A stretch of DNA of 64,000 nt, taken from the NCBI RefSeq assembly GCF_003584165.1, contig NZ_QXFJ01000007.1:62001-126000 (forward strand), in the 5' to 3' direction. Positions 46,503 to 56,023 of this stretch are shown piece after piece. This DNA comes from Flagellimonas aequoris (lineage in GTDB: Bacteria > Bacteroidota > Bacteroidia > Flavobacteriales > Flavobacteriaceae). Positions within the stretch are counted from its first letter, which is position 1. Each line of letters begins with the position of its first letter. A model generated the notes under the pieces. The model was not told where the DNA came from, searched no databases, and saw nothing but the letters and a program-made list of their open reading frames with translations. Both the position numbers and the translations under genes were made by a program.

Positions 46503-47406
46503 GAAAGTACTTGACAATAATGTTCTGGTCTCCATTGGAATTCCTTTTTTCAATTGCGAAAATTACCTAGAGGATGCAATAAATTCAGTAATAAACCAAT
46601 CCTATTCCAATTGGGAACTTATTCTTGTAGATGATGGTAGTTCTGATTCTTCAACCAAAATAGCAGAACAGTATCAAAATATAGATTCTCGCATAAAATT
46701 GTACTGTGATGGCACAAATCTTGGATTACCCAGCAGGTTAAACCAACTTTCTGATTTGGCTCTAGGTGAGTATTATTTTCGGATGGACGCCGATGATATC
46801 ATGCATCCTGAAAGGATTAAAACTCAACTGGCTTATTTAATTGATAACCCAACCGTAGACCTTGTAGGTTCTGGACTAATAGCAATTGACAATCAAAATC
46901 GAATTATAGGTCTAAGAAAAGGTTTAAACAAAGATTTTTATTCTCTAAACGATATTGTTAATGGATATTGGTGTGTACACCCTACAGTTGCAGGTAAGAC
47001 TGTTTGGTTTAAACAAAATAAATATGATCCGAATCTTAAAAGGGCACAGGATTATGACCTTTGGATAAGAACAATTCAAACAAGTCATCTTTCAAAAATT
47101 GAAAAACCCTTGCTTTTTTATAGAGAAGCCAGTACCCCATCATTACAAAAATATAAGATTGCTGCTTTTAACTCTATCAAGATTTATGTAAAAAACAGGG
47201 AAATTATAGGTTCCATGAAAGCTATTATCTTTATTTTCATAAAACTTGTAAAGCTTTTTATTTATTTCATATATAATTTATTCAATTTAACGGATCGTCT
47301 TATAGATAGGAGATCGTTTAAGCTGGAGTCCAACTCATACCAAGAGTATAAGGAAATATTGGAAACAGCTGTCAAAAGTAAAGTTGCATTACAAGTAATG
47401 AAATAA
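46495..47406 (+). CDS. Glycosyltransferase family 2 with a C-terminal hydrophobic tail
   Basis: A 303-residue GT-A enzyme: V-S-I-G-I-P-F-F-N-C-E (about 11-21), V-D-D-G-S-S-D, and M-D-A-D-D-I (about 99-104). A hydrophobic stretch near 240-260 (I-I-F-I-F-I-K-L-V-K-L-F-I-Y-F-I) could anchor it to the membrane. The local DNA is very AT-rich: the 60 bases from 47221 contain only about 9 G or C. Confidence 0.88.
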   Translation: MTEKVLDNNVLVSIGIPFFNCENYLEDAINSVINQSYSNWELILVDDGSSDSSTKIAEQYQNIDSRIKLYCDGTNLGLPSRLNQLSDLALGEYYFRMDADDIMHPERIKTQLAYLIDNPTVDLVGSGLIAIDNQNRIIGLRKGLNKDFYSLNDIVNGYWCVHPTVAGKTVWFKQNKYDPNLKRAQDYDLWIRTIQTSHLSKIEKPLLFYREASTPSLQKYKIAAFNSIKIYVKNREIIGSMKAIIFIFIKLVKLFIYFIYNLFNLTDRLIDRRSFKLESNSYQEYKEILETAVKSKVALQVMK

Positions 47407-48515
47407 TGAAATATTTCTTCAGTCATTTTACCCAATATGATTATGAGGTATTATTTAAAATAATACTTGGCTCTTTTATATTATTGGGTTCTTTGATATT
47501 GAGAAGTAAGGACGAAACCAGTGATTCCTTTTTTAGACAAGACAGAAACCTATTGATCGTTTTCGTTTCCTTAATGATTTTCTTTTCGGGAACCAGAGGA
47601 TTAAACATTGGGACCGACACGGGAAACTATTACCAATTCTTTTTTTTAAGAGGTCAGAATATCTCTGGCATTATTGAATTCTTCACATATTTTCAATCAG
47701 ATTTCCTCTTCGAGGTAATTATGTTCATTACTTTTCCATTTAGAAATTTTACCATTTTCACCATGGCAACGGCTATTGTGTTCAATACCACACTCTATAT
47801 TGCCATTAGAAGGTTTACCAATTATGGAAAAAACGGAAGTAGTTTACTGCTCTTTCTGACTTTTGCGAGCTTATTCTCATTTGTTCAATTAGAAATCAAT
47901 ATAATCAGAAATGGCATTTCCATTGCCTTTATTTTATTGGCACTAAACGAGGCTATCAAAGAAGAATATAAAAAAATGTTTATATTTTTCATAATCAGTT
48001 ATTTATCCCACGGCACCAGTTTAATACCTATCGCAGCGATTCTTTTGATTCTCATCGCAAAGAACACGCCAATAAAATATTATATCTTTTTCTATATAAT
48101 GACGATAGGGGTGTCGATAGCCGGTTTCGGTTTCCATTCCATACCTATTTTGAGCAGTATAAACGATGGTTATTTTGAACGGTTGTCATTTGCAGGTGAA
48201 ACCAACTACCGACTTGGTTTCCGGCCCGATTTTGTTCTCTACAATACATTCTTTTTGGTAGTGGCCCTTTTTCTTTTAAAGAATAGGTCAAGAGAAGAAA
48301 CTTTTCTAATAAAATATTTTATGATTACATCTGCAATTTTTTATTTGAATTTCTCTATACCCTTTTCTGACCGAATTGGGCTATACAGTTGGATTTCCCT
48401 TCCTTTTCTCATTTTTACAACCATACGGAACCTTTCTCCCAAAAAGCATCTGTATTACGCAACTTTGGGCGCTGCTGGTCTATTCATACTTAATTATGTC
48501 ATATTGTTCCCATAA
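47406..48515 (+). CDS. EpsG-family membrane protein, probable Wzy-type polymerase
   Basis: A 369-residue protein with about 10 membrane segments. R-G-L-N-I-G-T-D-T-G-N-Y near residue 65 is the typical EpsG/Wzy text, with I-R-N-G-I-S-I-A-F near 168 and S-Y-L-S-H-G-T near 198. It should polymerise the flipped repeat units in the periplasm, and it is the only polymerase candidate in the locus. Overlaps the GT2 gene by one base. Confidence 0.87.
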   Translation: MKYFFSHFTQYDYEVLFKIILGSFILLGSLILRSKDETSDSFFRQDRNLLIVFVSLMIFFSGTRGLNIGTDTGNYYQFFFLRGQNISGIIEFFTYFQSDFLFEVIMFITFPFRNFTIFTMATAIVFNTTLYIAIRRFTNYGKNGSSLLLFLTFASLFSFVQLEINIIRNGISIAFILLALNEAIKEEYKKMFIFFIISYLSHGTSLIPIAAILLILIAKNTPIKYYIFFYIMTIGVSIAGFGFHSIPILSSINDGYFERLSFAGETNYRLGFRPDFVLYNTFFLVVALFLLKNRSREETFLIKYFMITSAIFYLNFSIPFSDRIGLYSWISLPFLIFTTIRNLSPKKHLYYATLGAAGLFILNYVILFP

Positions 48516-48530
48516 AATTTTTTAAAAAAA

Positions 48531-49298
48531 ATGGACAAATTCAATATAATAATGTTTACTGGAGGAGGAGATTTATGTGAAATCGTCTACGACTTCCTAG
48601 AAAAAAACTATGCTGTTCAGGCTGTCATAATTGATAGTCCCGTCCCCAAGAAGACAATGATTAAACGACGGATCAAGAGATTGGGAATGGCAAAAGTCTT
48701 TTCTCAATTGTTGTTCATGAAAGGAGTTGTACCCATTCTTAATTGGGAAAGTAGGAATCGTAGAAAAAAACTTTTGGCTCCTTTCACCCAAAGTTCGATT
48801 TTCAAAAGCTCCAAAATCCACTTCCCAGACAGTATTAATTCATCTGAAACCATTGACATAGTCAACAAATTTCAACCAGACCTCATTGTCGTTTGTGGAA
48901 CTCGTTTAATCAGTAAAAAAATTATTGATTCAATTAGAGTCCCCATTATAAATATGCACGTCGGTATCACGCCAAAATATAGAGGAGTACACGGAGGTTA
49001 TTGGGCATTATGCAATAATGATAAAGAAAATTGTGGGGTTACCGTACATTTAATCGATCCTGGTATTGATACCGGAGGGGTACTATCTCAAAAAACAATA
49101 GAACCAACCCGAAGCGACAATTATTCCACCTATCCCATATTGCAAGCCATTAAAGGTGTTGAATGCCTAAAAGAATCCATCAATTATATTAAAGAAGGAA
49201 AAGTAAATACTATAAACAATAATTTGCCGAGTAAGCTTTATTACCATCCTACCATTTGGCAATACCTTTACTATAGATTTGTAAAAGGGATTAAATAA
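48531..49298 (+). CDS. Formyltransferase-family protein (sugar N-formyltransferase-like)
   Basis: A 255-residue protein with the N-terminal fold of formyltetrahydrofolate-dependent enzymes (Fmt, ArnA N-terminal domain, VioF). Catalytic triad candidates: Asn141 and His143 in I-N-M-H-V-G-I-T-P-K-Y-R-G, and Asp180 in D-P-G-I-D-T-G-G. The usual S-L-L-P of the N-x-H-x-S motif is replaced by G-I-T-P. In capsule loci such enzymes usually N-formylate a 4-amino-4,6-dideoxy sugar, which fits the dehydratase/aminotransferase pair at 31511-34590. Confidence 0.83.
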   Translation: MDKFNIIMFTGGGDLCEIVYDFLEKNYAVQAVIIDSPVPKKTMIKRRIKRLGMAKVFSQLLFMKGVVPILNWESRNRRKKLLAPFTQSSIFKSSKIHFPDSINSSETIDIVNKFQPDLIVVCGTRLISKKIIDSIRVPIINMHVGITPKYRGVHGGYWALCNNDKENCGVTVHLIDPGIDTGGVLSQKTIEPTRSDNYSTYPILQAIKGVECLKESINYIKEGKVNTINNNLPSKLYYHPTIWQYLYYRFVKGIK

Positions 49299-49307
49299 AC
49301 CTAATAA

Positions 49308-50321
49308 ATGAAGAACGGAGCCTTTGTCATTTCACTGGATTTCGAATTGCATTGGGGAGTATTCGACCTAATGTCAACAGAACAATATGAAGTTAATCTT
49401 ACGAATACCCGTAAGGCCATTCAGGGTATGAATGAACTATGTGGGCAATATGACATCAAAATGACATATGCCACTGTTGGCTTTTTATTTGCTGAAAACC
49501 TTCAGGAACTGCAATCATTTTCTCCAGAAAATAAACCATATTATAAAAACCCCAAATTAAATCCGTACAATAACGTCAACCTAGGATTGGATGAAAATTT
49601 AGATCCTTATCACTATGCCAGAAAAATTTTGATTGAAATACGGGATAATGCCCAACATGAAATAGGGACACATACCTTTTCTCATTATTACTGCCTGGAA
49701 TCGGGACAAGACATAACAACCTTTGAGTCTGATTTATTATCTGCAATAGATATTGCCAAACATAATGATATTCAACTGAAAAGTATTGTCTTTCCTCGAA
49801 ATCAAGTGAATCCTGAATACCTTGAAGTTTGTAAAAAACATGGTATTGGTTCATACAGAGGAAATGAGAGAGTTAAAATTTATGATTATTATGGCACTAC
49901 AAATAAGCGTCCAGAATTTATAAATAAAGGACTTCGCCTATTAGATAGTTATATAAACCTGTATGGATATCACACATATAGCTTGGGAGACATACAATCA
50001 AAGAACGATGATGGATTGGTGAATATACCCTCTTCAAGGTTTTTGAGACCATATACTCCTCTTTTACGCTTTTTGGAACCACTCAAATTAAGAAGAATTA
50101 AAAAGGCGATGTCGATTGCCGCAAAGAGGAATCAAGTATTTCATTTATGGTGGCACCCACACAATTTTGGAGCCAATCTGGATAAAAATCTTCTTAATCT
50201 AGAATCAATTTTTTTACACTACAAAAAATTAAACGGGCAATATGACTTTTCAAACATGACCATGGGTTCACTAGCTGATCAAGTGAAAGCAAATCCAATT
50301 AAAAAGAACAAAACTAAATAA
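49308..50321 (+). CDS. Polysaccharide deacetylase (NodB-like) family protein
   Basis: A 337-residue protein with a NodB-homology pattern: S-L-D-F-E-L-H-W-G-V (Asp11), then H-E-I-G-T-H-T-F-S-H (His122 and His126 as metal ligands), and a late W-W-H-P-H-N-F motif. No signal peptide, so it should work in the cytosol, on the lipid-linked unit or on a nucleotide sugar, to free an amino group. Lies 9 bp after the formyltransferase gene: deacetylation followed by formylation is a tempting pair, but this is inference. Confidence 0.87.
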   Translation: MKNGAFVISLDFELHWGVFDLMSTEQYEVNLTNTRKAIQGMNELCGQYDIKMTYATVGFLFAENLQELQSFSPENKPYYKNPKLNPYNNVNLGLDENLDPYHYARKILIEIRDNAQHEIGTHTFSHYYCLESGQDITTFESDLLSAIDIAKHNDIQLKSIVFPRNQVNPEYLEVCKKHGIGSYRGNERVKIYDYYGTTNKRPEFINKGLRLLDSYINLYGYHTYSLGDIQSKNDDGLVNIPSSRFLRPYTPLLRFLEPLKLRRIKKAMSIAAKRNQVFHLWWHPHNFGANLDKNLLNLESIFLHYKKLNGQYDFSNMTMGSLADQVKANPIKKNKTK

Positions 50322-50329
50322 CAAGCAAT

Positions 50330-52234
50330 ATGTGTGGTATCAATGGAATTGTAAGATATGGCAAAGCTCAAACAAAAGAACTTTTAAATGATATCAATTT
50401 AATGAATGATCTCATCATTCATCGTGGTCCGGATGATGATGGGGTTTTTATCAGCGATACCGATTCAGTTTCTGTGGCAATGGGCATGAGACGCCTTTCA
50501 ATCATCGATCTTTCCAGTGGTAAGCAGCCCATGTACTCTCATGACAATAAAATAAGTATTGTTTTCAATGGGGAAATTTATAACTATAGAGAGATTAAAA
50601 AAGAACTTTCCGATTCGGGTGTGACATTCAAAACAACCAGTGATACCGAGGTTATTTTAAAATTATATGAGCAGCAGGGAACTTCTGGATTTAAAAAGCT
50701 AGATGGAATGTTCGCCTTCAGTATCTGTGATCTAGGACGAGGAAAACTATTTATAGCCAGGGATTTTTTTGGGGAAAAACCTCTATATTATACAGAGACT
50801 CCAGATGGATTAATATGGTGTTCTGAATTAAAATCCATTTTGAATGTTTCAAAAGAAAAGTATCCAATTTCAAGAATTGGATTAAACCTATTTTTTAGGC
50901 TTACCTATATCCCAGCCCCGTATACCATTTATGAAAATGTCCACAAACTAGAACCAAACACTTATCTATGTTATGACCTAGATGATAGGAAAATCAATAC
51001 ATATCAAATAGATGATTTAGTTTTTGCAGATAGAAATGTAAAAAAAGACATTTCACTCGAAGAAGCCCAGGCTTCCATAAGAAGCCTTGTTGAAGAAAGT
51101 GTGGTTAGTAGGTCCATTGCTGATGTCCCAATAGGTACTTTTCTATCAGGGGGAGTTGATTCTTCAATCGTTTCGTTATGTTTAGCCAAAAATAACCCTA
51201 GCCCTATTGAAACTTTTTCCATAGGATTTAAAAACAAGGCATTCGATGAAACTGATAAATCAAAAATAGTAGCCAATCTCATCAAAAGTAATCATCATGA
51301 ATTTATCATTGACGAGAAAGATCTAGAAGAGGATGTTCACAATATTCTTGTGAATTTTGATGAACCATTTGCAGATTCCTCAGCACTACCCTCACATCTT
51401 GTCTCAAACAAGACAAAGAATTATGTCAAAGTTGCCCTGACCGGTGATGGAGGCGATGAAGTTTTTGGAGGATATAACAAGTATTACATTGGTAAACTAA
51501 ACCAAAGATACACCACGATCATCCCTAAAAGTCTCCATAACACCATTAGGTTAATTGGCAGTCCAATGCTAAAAACTTCGAGTGATAAACGTGGCATTCG
51601 TTTTAAAATGAGGAGAATGTTGGACTCTTTCGACTACGATAATCAGTTTTATTGGGACATTATCTCCCTTGGTTTTTCTAAGGAAAAAATTACGTCCATT
51701 CTTTCTCCAACTTGGTATCAAACATCAATTTTTGAATATTATAAAGAAAAAAGTCAGATAAAAAACCCTAAAAACCTAACTGATTATAGGGTAATAGATC
51801 AGTTGATAAGCCTGGAAGGAGACATGTTGGTCAAAGTTGATCGCACCAGTATGCTGAATTCTCTAGAATGCAGAGCTCCTTTCCTAAACAAGAGTATCTG
51901 GAAATATACGATGCAACTACCTGAAAAATACTTGCTTAATGGATGGAATAAAAAATTCATATTAAAAGAAGCCTTTAAAGATCAGTTCCCCACAGATTTT
52001 CTCAATAAAAGTAAAAGCGGTTTTGGAGCACCTGTCGGGGACTGGCTTAAGACCTCTCTGAAAAAAGAACTTATGGGTTATTTAGATAAATCGAAAATAG
52101 AAACCCAAGGTATTTTTAATTTTAATAACGTGCAATTATTAGTCGAAAACCACTTGAACGGAAAAGAAGATTCCTCTTTTCAAGTCTGGACCTATTATTG
52201 TTTCCAAAAATGGTATTATACAAATCATTCATAA
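50330..52234 (+). CDS. Asparagine synthase-like amidotransferase (AsnB/WbpS type)
   Basis: A 634-residue protein. N-terminal glutaminase with Cys2 (M-C-G-I-N-G-I-V), R-G-P-D-D-D-G near 35 and N-G-E-I-Y-N near 74; C-terminal synthetase with the PP-loop S-G-G-V-D-S-S (273-279) and L-T-G-D-G-G-D-E-V-F-G-G. Housekeeping asparagine synthetase has this layout, but within O-antigen and capsule loci homologues amidate uronic acids. The operon context favours amidation of GalA or GalNAcA residues. It ends the unbroken plus-strand run; a terminator follows 100 bp later. Confidence 0.88.
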   Translation: MCGINGIVRYGKAQTKELLNDINLMNDLIIHRGPDDDGVFISDTDSVSVAMGMRRLSIIDLSSGKQPMYSHDNKISIVFNGEIYNYREIKKELSDSGVTFKTTSDTEVILKLYEQQGTSGFKKLDGMFAFSICDLGRGKLFIARDFFGEKPLYYTETPDGLIWCSELKSILNVSKEKYPISRIGLNLFFRLTYIPAPYTIYENVHKLEPNTYLCYDLDDRKINTYQIDDLVFADRNVKKDISLEEAQASIRSLVEESVVSRSIADVPIGTFLSGGVDSSIVSLCLAKNNPSPIETFSIGFKNKAFDETDKSKIVANLIKSNHHEFIIDEKDLEEDVHNILVNFDEPFADSSALPSHLVSNKTKNYVKVALTGDGGDEVFGGYNKYYIGKLNQRYTTIIPKSLHNTIRLIGSPMLKTSSDKRGIRFKMRRMLDSFDYDNQFYWDIISLGFSKEKITSILSPTWYQTSIFEYYKEKSQIKNPKNLTDYRVIDQLISLEGDMLVKVDRTSMLNSLECRAPFLNKSIWKYTMQLPEKYLLNGWNKKFILKEAFKDQFPTDFLNKSKSGFGAPVGDWLKTSLKKELMGYLDKSKIETQGIFNFNNVQLLVENHLNGKEDSSFQVWTYYCFQKWYYTNHS

Positions 52235-52336
52235 AATGGTCCTTAATCAAGAGCTTAAATCAAGTAATGGATTGGAGACGTGGGTTTTTCGATTTTTCTA
52301 ATCTATTTTTGTAGATATTTTGGTGTTTAAGAAATA

Positions 52337-52368
52337 AAAAAGGCAGAAATTTTTCATTCTGCCTTTTT
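52337..52368. terminator. Bidirectional terminator between the long operon and the beta-helix gene
   Basis: 12-bp perfect stem AAAAAGGCAGAA / TTCTGCCTTTTT (52337-52348 and 52357-52368) with an 8-base loop. The T-runs at both ends let it stop the plus-strand operon and the convergent minus-strand gene. Confidence 0.88.
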
Positions 52369-52394
52369 ATTATAAAATACTCTTAACGAGATTG

Positions 52395-54362
52395 TTAATT
52401 AGAACTGTTGTTTGTTATAATAATATTGTTTGAACTATAAATATCAAAATCTGTATTTATAATATTATTAGTAATGGTAATATTATTACAGTTCTCTATA
52501 AAATTATTCTTTCCGCCATTATTTATAAATTTGCAATTTTTGAAAATAAGTGGGTCTGAACTTGTTGCCTCTACCTGTCTCAAATTTATTGCCCTGTAAG
52601 AAATGTTTATTTCTTCGTTTTGAATCGAAACATTTTTTGGAATGCTTCCACGGGTAAAATAACCTGTAGCATATTCAATATTGCTTGATATTTTATTACC
52701 TGAAAACTCTGCACCATCCAAATCTCCTATTCCAATATTGTTCTTGTTGTCAATGAGTGTATTACCACTAATTGTATAATCCTTCCCTGCCAATATCATG
52801 GCATTTCCATATCCTTTGATCGTGTTATTAAATATGTTATAATTATAATTTAGCTCCCCATCCCATTCATTTGTCTTGGACTGCAATAATATGGCATAGT
52901 TGTATGGTGTATTATCCTCATTCTTTCTTGCTTGGAAAGTATTATCAACAATCGTAATGGTATTAGATGCGATATTTGCTACCCTACTATCAAAATGATT
53001 ACCCTCTAAAGTAACATTTGAACAAGTAAACAATACAACATCTCCCTGAGCATTTCCGTGGAACGTATTTCCTCTTAAAACAACATGCTCAATGCGGTTA
53101 TATTCGAGTAATTCACCAGTTGAGGTTCTCTCCCTATAAGCCTCGAAACTAACCCCATATTTTGGCAATGTCCCTGCAGAAGAATATTCCACACCTGGTG
53201 GATTGTCTCCTTGACCAGTATCCATTATATTACAATTCTCGATCAATATATCTTCACCATCCAATAAACTCATTCCATTTCTTCTCGCTTCTTTAATGGT
53301 AGCATTTCTAAGGGTAACATTTTCTGACATATTGTTTATGTCGCCATGAACCCCATCAGCACTTCTTATATTGGCCCCATGGACTCCAAAGCAGTCTCCT
53401 GTCGAGTTCGAAAGAGTGATGTTCTCTATCAAGATATTTTTTCCTCCACTAACACTCATTACGTGCCCCCAGTCATGACTATCCGCAGGTCTTCCCTTTA
53501 TATCGTTAACGGGGGAATAATCGTGTTTCCAACGATCTCCGTAGAGATTGCCTCCTATGATATGTATATTACTACTTTTATATATAGCCATCAAAGTATA
53601 TCCGGGCGAACCGTTAGGTTGGACCCTTAGATGTGTCTTATCTGACATTTTTAAAGTAAAGTTCTCAGGAATAAGTATGGATTCTTCTGCAAGCATTTTC
53701 GGATTGGATATCGCTATATGCACATTAAAATATGCATCCATTTCATCAATCTCAAAAGAATTGACTCCTAAAGATTTGACTAAAGTCATGGCCCTTCTTA
53801 AATTATCCCTATTGATACGGGCCTTTTCGTCTGTAGTCTCTCCTTGAGTTATATCCCATCTCTGCGGATAGAAAAGAAAAGAATCTTCTATGAGTTCAGT
53901 ATCTCCTTCAATGGATAGTGTATGATTCAACAAATTTCCAGAAATATACCCACCATGGAAATTTAAAGTTCCATTGATTATTTCTCCTCCATCAAAATCC
54001 AATGTTACGTTATTAGGCAAATCCACAACACCTCCATTAAGGTCTATCTGGCAACTTATGTTAAATGATTCATTCGCCACCAAAACTTCCAAGCCATGGC
54101 CACAAGGTGTAGAATTTATTTTTAAACCTTCGGAAGAATCAAAAGAGGGAGTGTCATCTTGGGCATCCTCAGAAACTGGGTTCCCATTGCCTTCATCATT
54201 GGAATCTTGATTATCGATATTTTCTGAATCTGTTGCATTGGGGTCTTCAAGCCCAACAAGGTCGATAAAGGCTTCGTCTTTAGAACAGGATATAAGGGCT
54301 GTCTGGGTAAATAGCAAAAAAAGGGTAGTAAATAAAAGCAATTTTGGGGTGTTTGTCTGCAT
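52395..54362 (-). CDS. Right-handed parallel beta-helix lipoprotein inside the polysaccharide locus
   Basis: The first in-frame ATG is at 54362 (655 residues; the codon before is GTG). Lipobox A-L-I-S-C with Cys26, so it is anchored in the envelope. A linker rich in Asp, Asn, Glu and Ser (about 30-75) precedes a domain with many pectate-lyase-like coils: repeated N-x-x-I/V-x-x-N, such as I-L-I-E-N-I-T-L-S-N and V-T-L-E-G-N-H-F. The C-terminus ends in an Asn-rich run. This fold occurs in polysaccharide lyases, C5-epimerases and surface glycan binders. A role in modifying or cutting the uronic-acid polymer made here is a guess. Transcribed against all its neighbours. Confidence 0.8.
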   Translation of the reverse strand: MQTNTPKLLLFTTLFLLFTQTALISCSKDEAFIDLVGLEDPNATDSENIDNQDSNDEGNGNPVSEDAQDDTPSFDSSEGLKINSTPCGHGLEVLVANESFNISCQIDLNGGVVDLPNNVTLDFDGGEIINGTLNFHGGYISGNLLNHTLSIEGDTELIEDSFLFYPQRWDITQGETTDEKARINRDNLRRAMTLVKSLGVNSFEIDEMDAYFNVHIAISNPKMLAEESILIPENFTLKMSDKTHLRVQPNGSPGYTLMAIYKSSNIHIIGGNLYGDRWKHDYSPVNDIKGRPADSHDWGHVMSVSGGKNILIENITLSNSTGDCFGVHGANIRSADGVHGDINNMSENVTLRNATIKEARRNGMSLLDGEDILIENCNIMDTGQGDNPPGVEYSSAGTLPKYGVSFEAYRERTSTGELLEYNRIEHVVLRGNTFHGNAQGDVVLFTCSNVTLEGNHFDSRVANIASNTITIVDNTFQARKNEDNTPYNYAILLQSKTNEWDGELNYNYNIFNNTIKGYGNAMILAGKDYTISGNTLIDNKNNIGIGDLDGAEFSGNKISSNIEYATGYFTRGSIPKNVSIQNEEINISYRAINLRQVEATSSDPLIFKNCKFINNGGKNNFIENCNNITITNNIINTDFDIYSSNNIIITNNSSN

Positions 54363-54720
54363 CACACAATTTTTATTAATAACAAATTTGTTTTTTTTAA
54401 CTCAAAAAACGACAAAAAGCGTCTTTTTTTCGATGAAATACACATCCTTGTACGAACGGTGTCATAAATTTGGATTCCCAGATTGTTGGTTTTAACAAAA
54501 AAATCGATGAAATGCATTTTTATTAGCAGATTTCCAGAATCTTACCGAGTGGAAAGATAGTTACATTTCATCCTATTTTTATTCACATAAATCTAAAATT
54601 TTACATTTATTTATCATTTAGCTGGTGTAAGGAACTAACTTTACAGCATGGAAAAAAGAACTCCCCCTACTTCCAGAAAATTTGAAAAAAAGACCACTTT
54701 TCAGATTGATTGACCAACAC
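54363..54720. other. AT-rich intergenic region with divergent signals
   Basis: About 358 bp with no gene I can defend. It contains the palindrome AACAAATTTGTT (54381-54392) close to the start of the minus-strand gene, and TAACTTTA (54636-54643), a promoter -7-like element for the plus-strand GT gene. A 21-codon plus-strand reading frame (54648-54713) lies between that element and the GT start; I cannot tell whether it is translated. Confidence 0.45.
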
Positions 54721-55884
54721 ATGAAAAAAAAATTAGTCAGAATTACCACCGTACCAATTTCATTGAGCGGATTACTACAGGGACAGTCTAGGTTTATGGG
54801 CCAATTTTACGAGGTCATAGGCATATCCTCAGACCCCAATAAACTTAAAAAAGTAGGACAGCAAGAAGGAATGCGTGTAATTCCCGTTGAACTCACCCGA
54901 AAAATCACTCCTATAAAAGACCTCGTTGCCCTTGCACACTTATGGCGTATTCTAAGAAAGGAAAAACCGTTCATTGTGCATTCCCATACCCCAAAGGCCG
55001 GCACCATAGGCATGATGGCTGCAAAACTGGCAGGTGTGCCGCATCGTCTACATACCATTGCAGGATTACCTTTGGTAGAGGCCACTGGACTTAAAAGAAA
55101 ATTGTTGAACACGGTTGAAAAAATAACCTATGCCTGTGCTACCAAAGTTTATCCAAACTCTGTAGGGCTACAGCAAATCGTTTTGGACCATAAATTTACA
55201 CGTAAGGAAAAATTAAAGGTCATCGGTCATGGGAGTTCCAATGGCATAGACACTACATATTTTAACCCGGAATTGTTTTCTGAAAACACAAAGAGTGAGC
55301 TTCGCAACAAGTTAAGATTGGCCAATGATGACTTTGTGTTTGTATATGTAGGTCGGTTGGTAGGTGATAAAGGTGTCAATGAGCTGATAAGTGCCTTTAA
55401 GAAGATCCTTAAGGAGCACGATAAGGTGCAGCTATTGTTGGTCGGTAGCCATGAAAAGGAACTGGACCCCCTTTTGCCTGAAACCGATGAATTTATAGCC
55501 ACCTCGGAAAAAGTCATTGCAGCTGGCTGGGCAGACGATGTACGCCCCTATTTTTCCATTAGCCATTGCTTGGCTTTTCCTAGCTACAGGGAAGGTTTTC
55601 CCAATGTGGTTATGCAATCTGGAGCCATGGGACTTTTCAGCATCGTGAGCAACATCAACGGTTGTAATGAAATAATACAAGAAGGTGTAAATGGGACCAT
55701 CATCCCAACCAAAGACCCAGAAGCAATCTACAGGGCCATGAAATATGTTTTGGCCAATCAAGAGCTTTTATTGGGAGCTAAATCAACCTATAGGAAATTA
55801 ATCCAAAATCGCTATGAGAGGTCTTTTATTTGGAATGAAATTTTGAAGGAATATGAGGAATTAGATACCCCGATTGACAATTGA
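54721..55884 (+). CDS. Glycosyltransferase family 4 (GT-B)
   Basis: 387 residues from the ATG at 54721; an in-frame TTG at 54682 would add 13. Acceptor domain with H-S-H-T-P-K-A-G near residue 85 and a donor domain with Y-V-G-R-L-V-G-D-K-G, G-W-A-D-D-V-R-P-Y and Y-R-E-G-F-P-N-V-V-M-Q (E-x7-type motif). This text is common among WbpX/PglA-like GT4 enzymes that act early on the lipid-linked first sugar. It opens the second plus-strand part of the locus. Confidence 0.9.
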   Translation: MKKKLVRITTVPISLSGLLQGQSRFMGQFYEVIGISSDPNKLKKVGQQEGMRVIPVELTRKITPIKDLVALAHLWRILRKEKPFIVHSHTPKAGTIGMMAAKLAGVPHRLHTIAGLPLVEATGLKRKLLNTVEKITYACATKVYPNSVGLQQIVLDHKFTRKEKLKVIGHGSSNGIDTTYFNPELFSENTKSELRNKLRLANDDFVFVYVGRLVGDKGVNELISAFKKILKEHDKVQLLLVGSHEKELDPLLPETDEFIATSEKVIAAGWADDVRPYFSISHCLAFPSYREGFPNVVMQSGAMGLFSIVSNINGCNEIIQEGVNGTIIPTKDPEAIYRAMKYVLANQELLLGAKSTYRKLIQNRYERSFIWNEILKEYEELDTPIDN

Positions 55885-56023
55885 GGTGTATAGGGCTTAT
55901 ATCTTTCCCAGCTTCTGCCCATCCAATGTTTTTGGACGATGAAGGATAAAGGTTTATCTAATTTATTTATCGTTGTTATCCCGTATAGTCTATTATCGCA
56001 AAAATTTTTCTAACCATATTACC

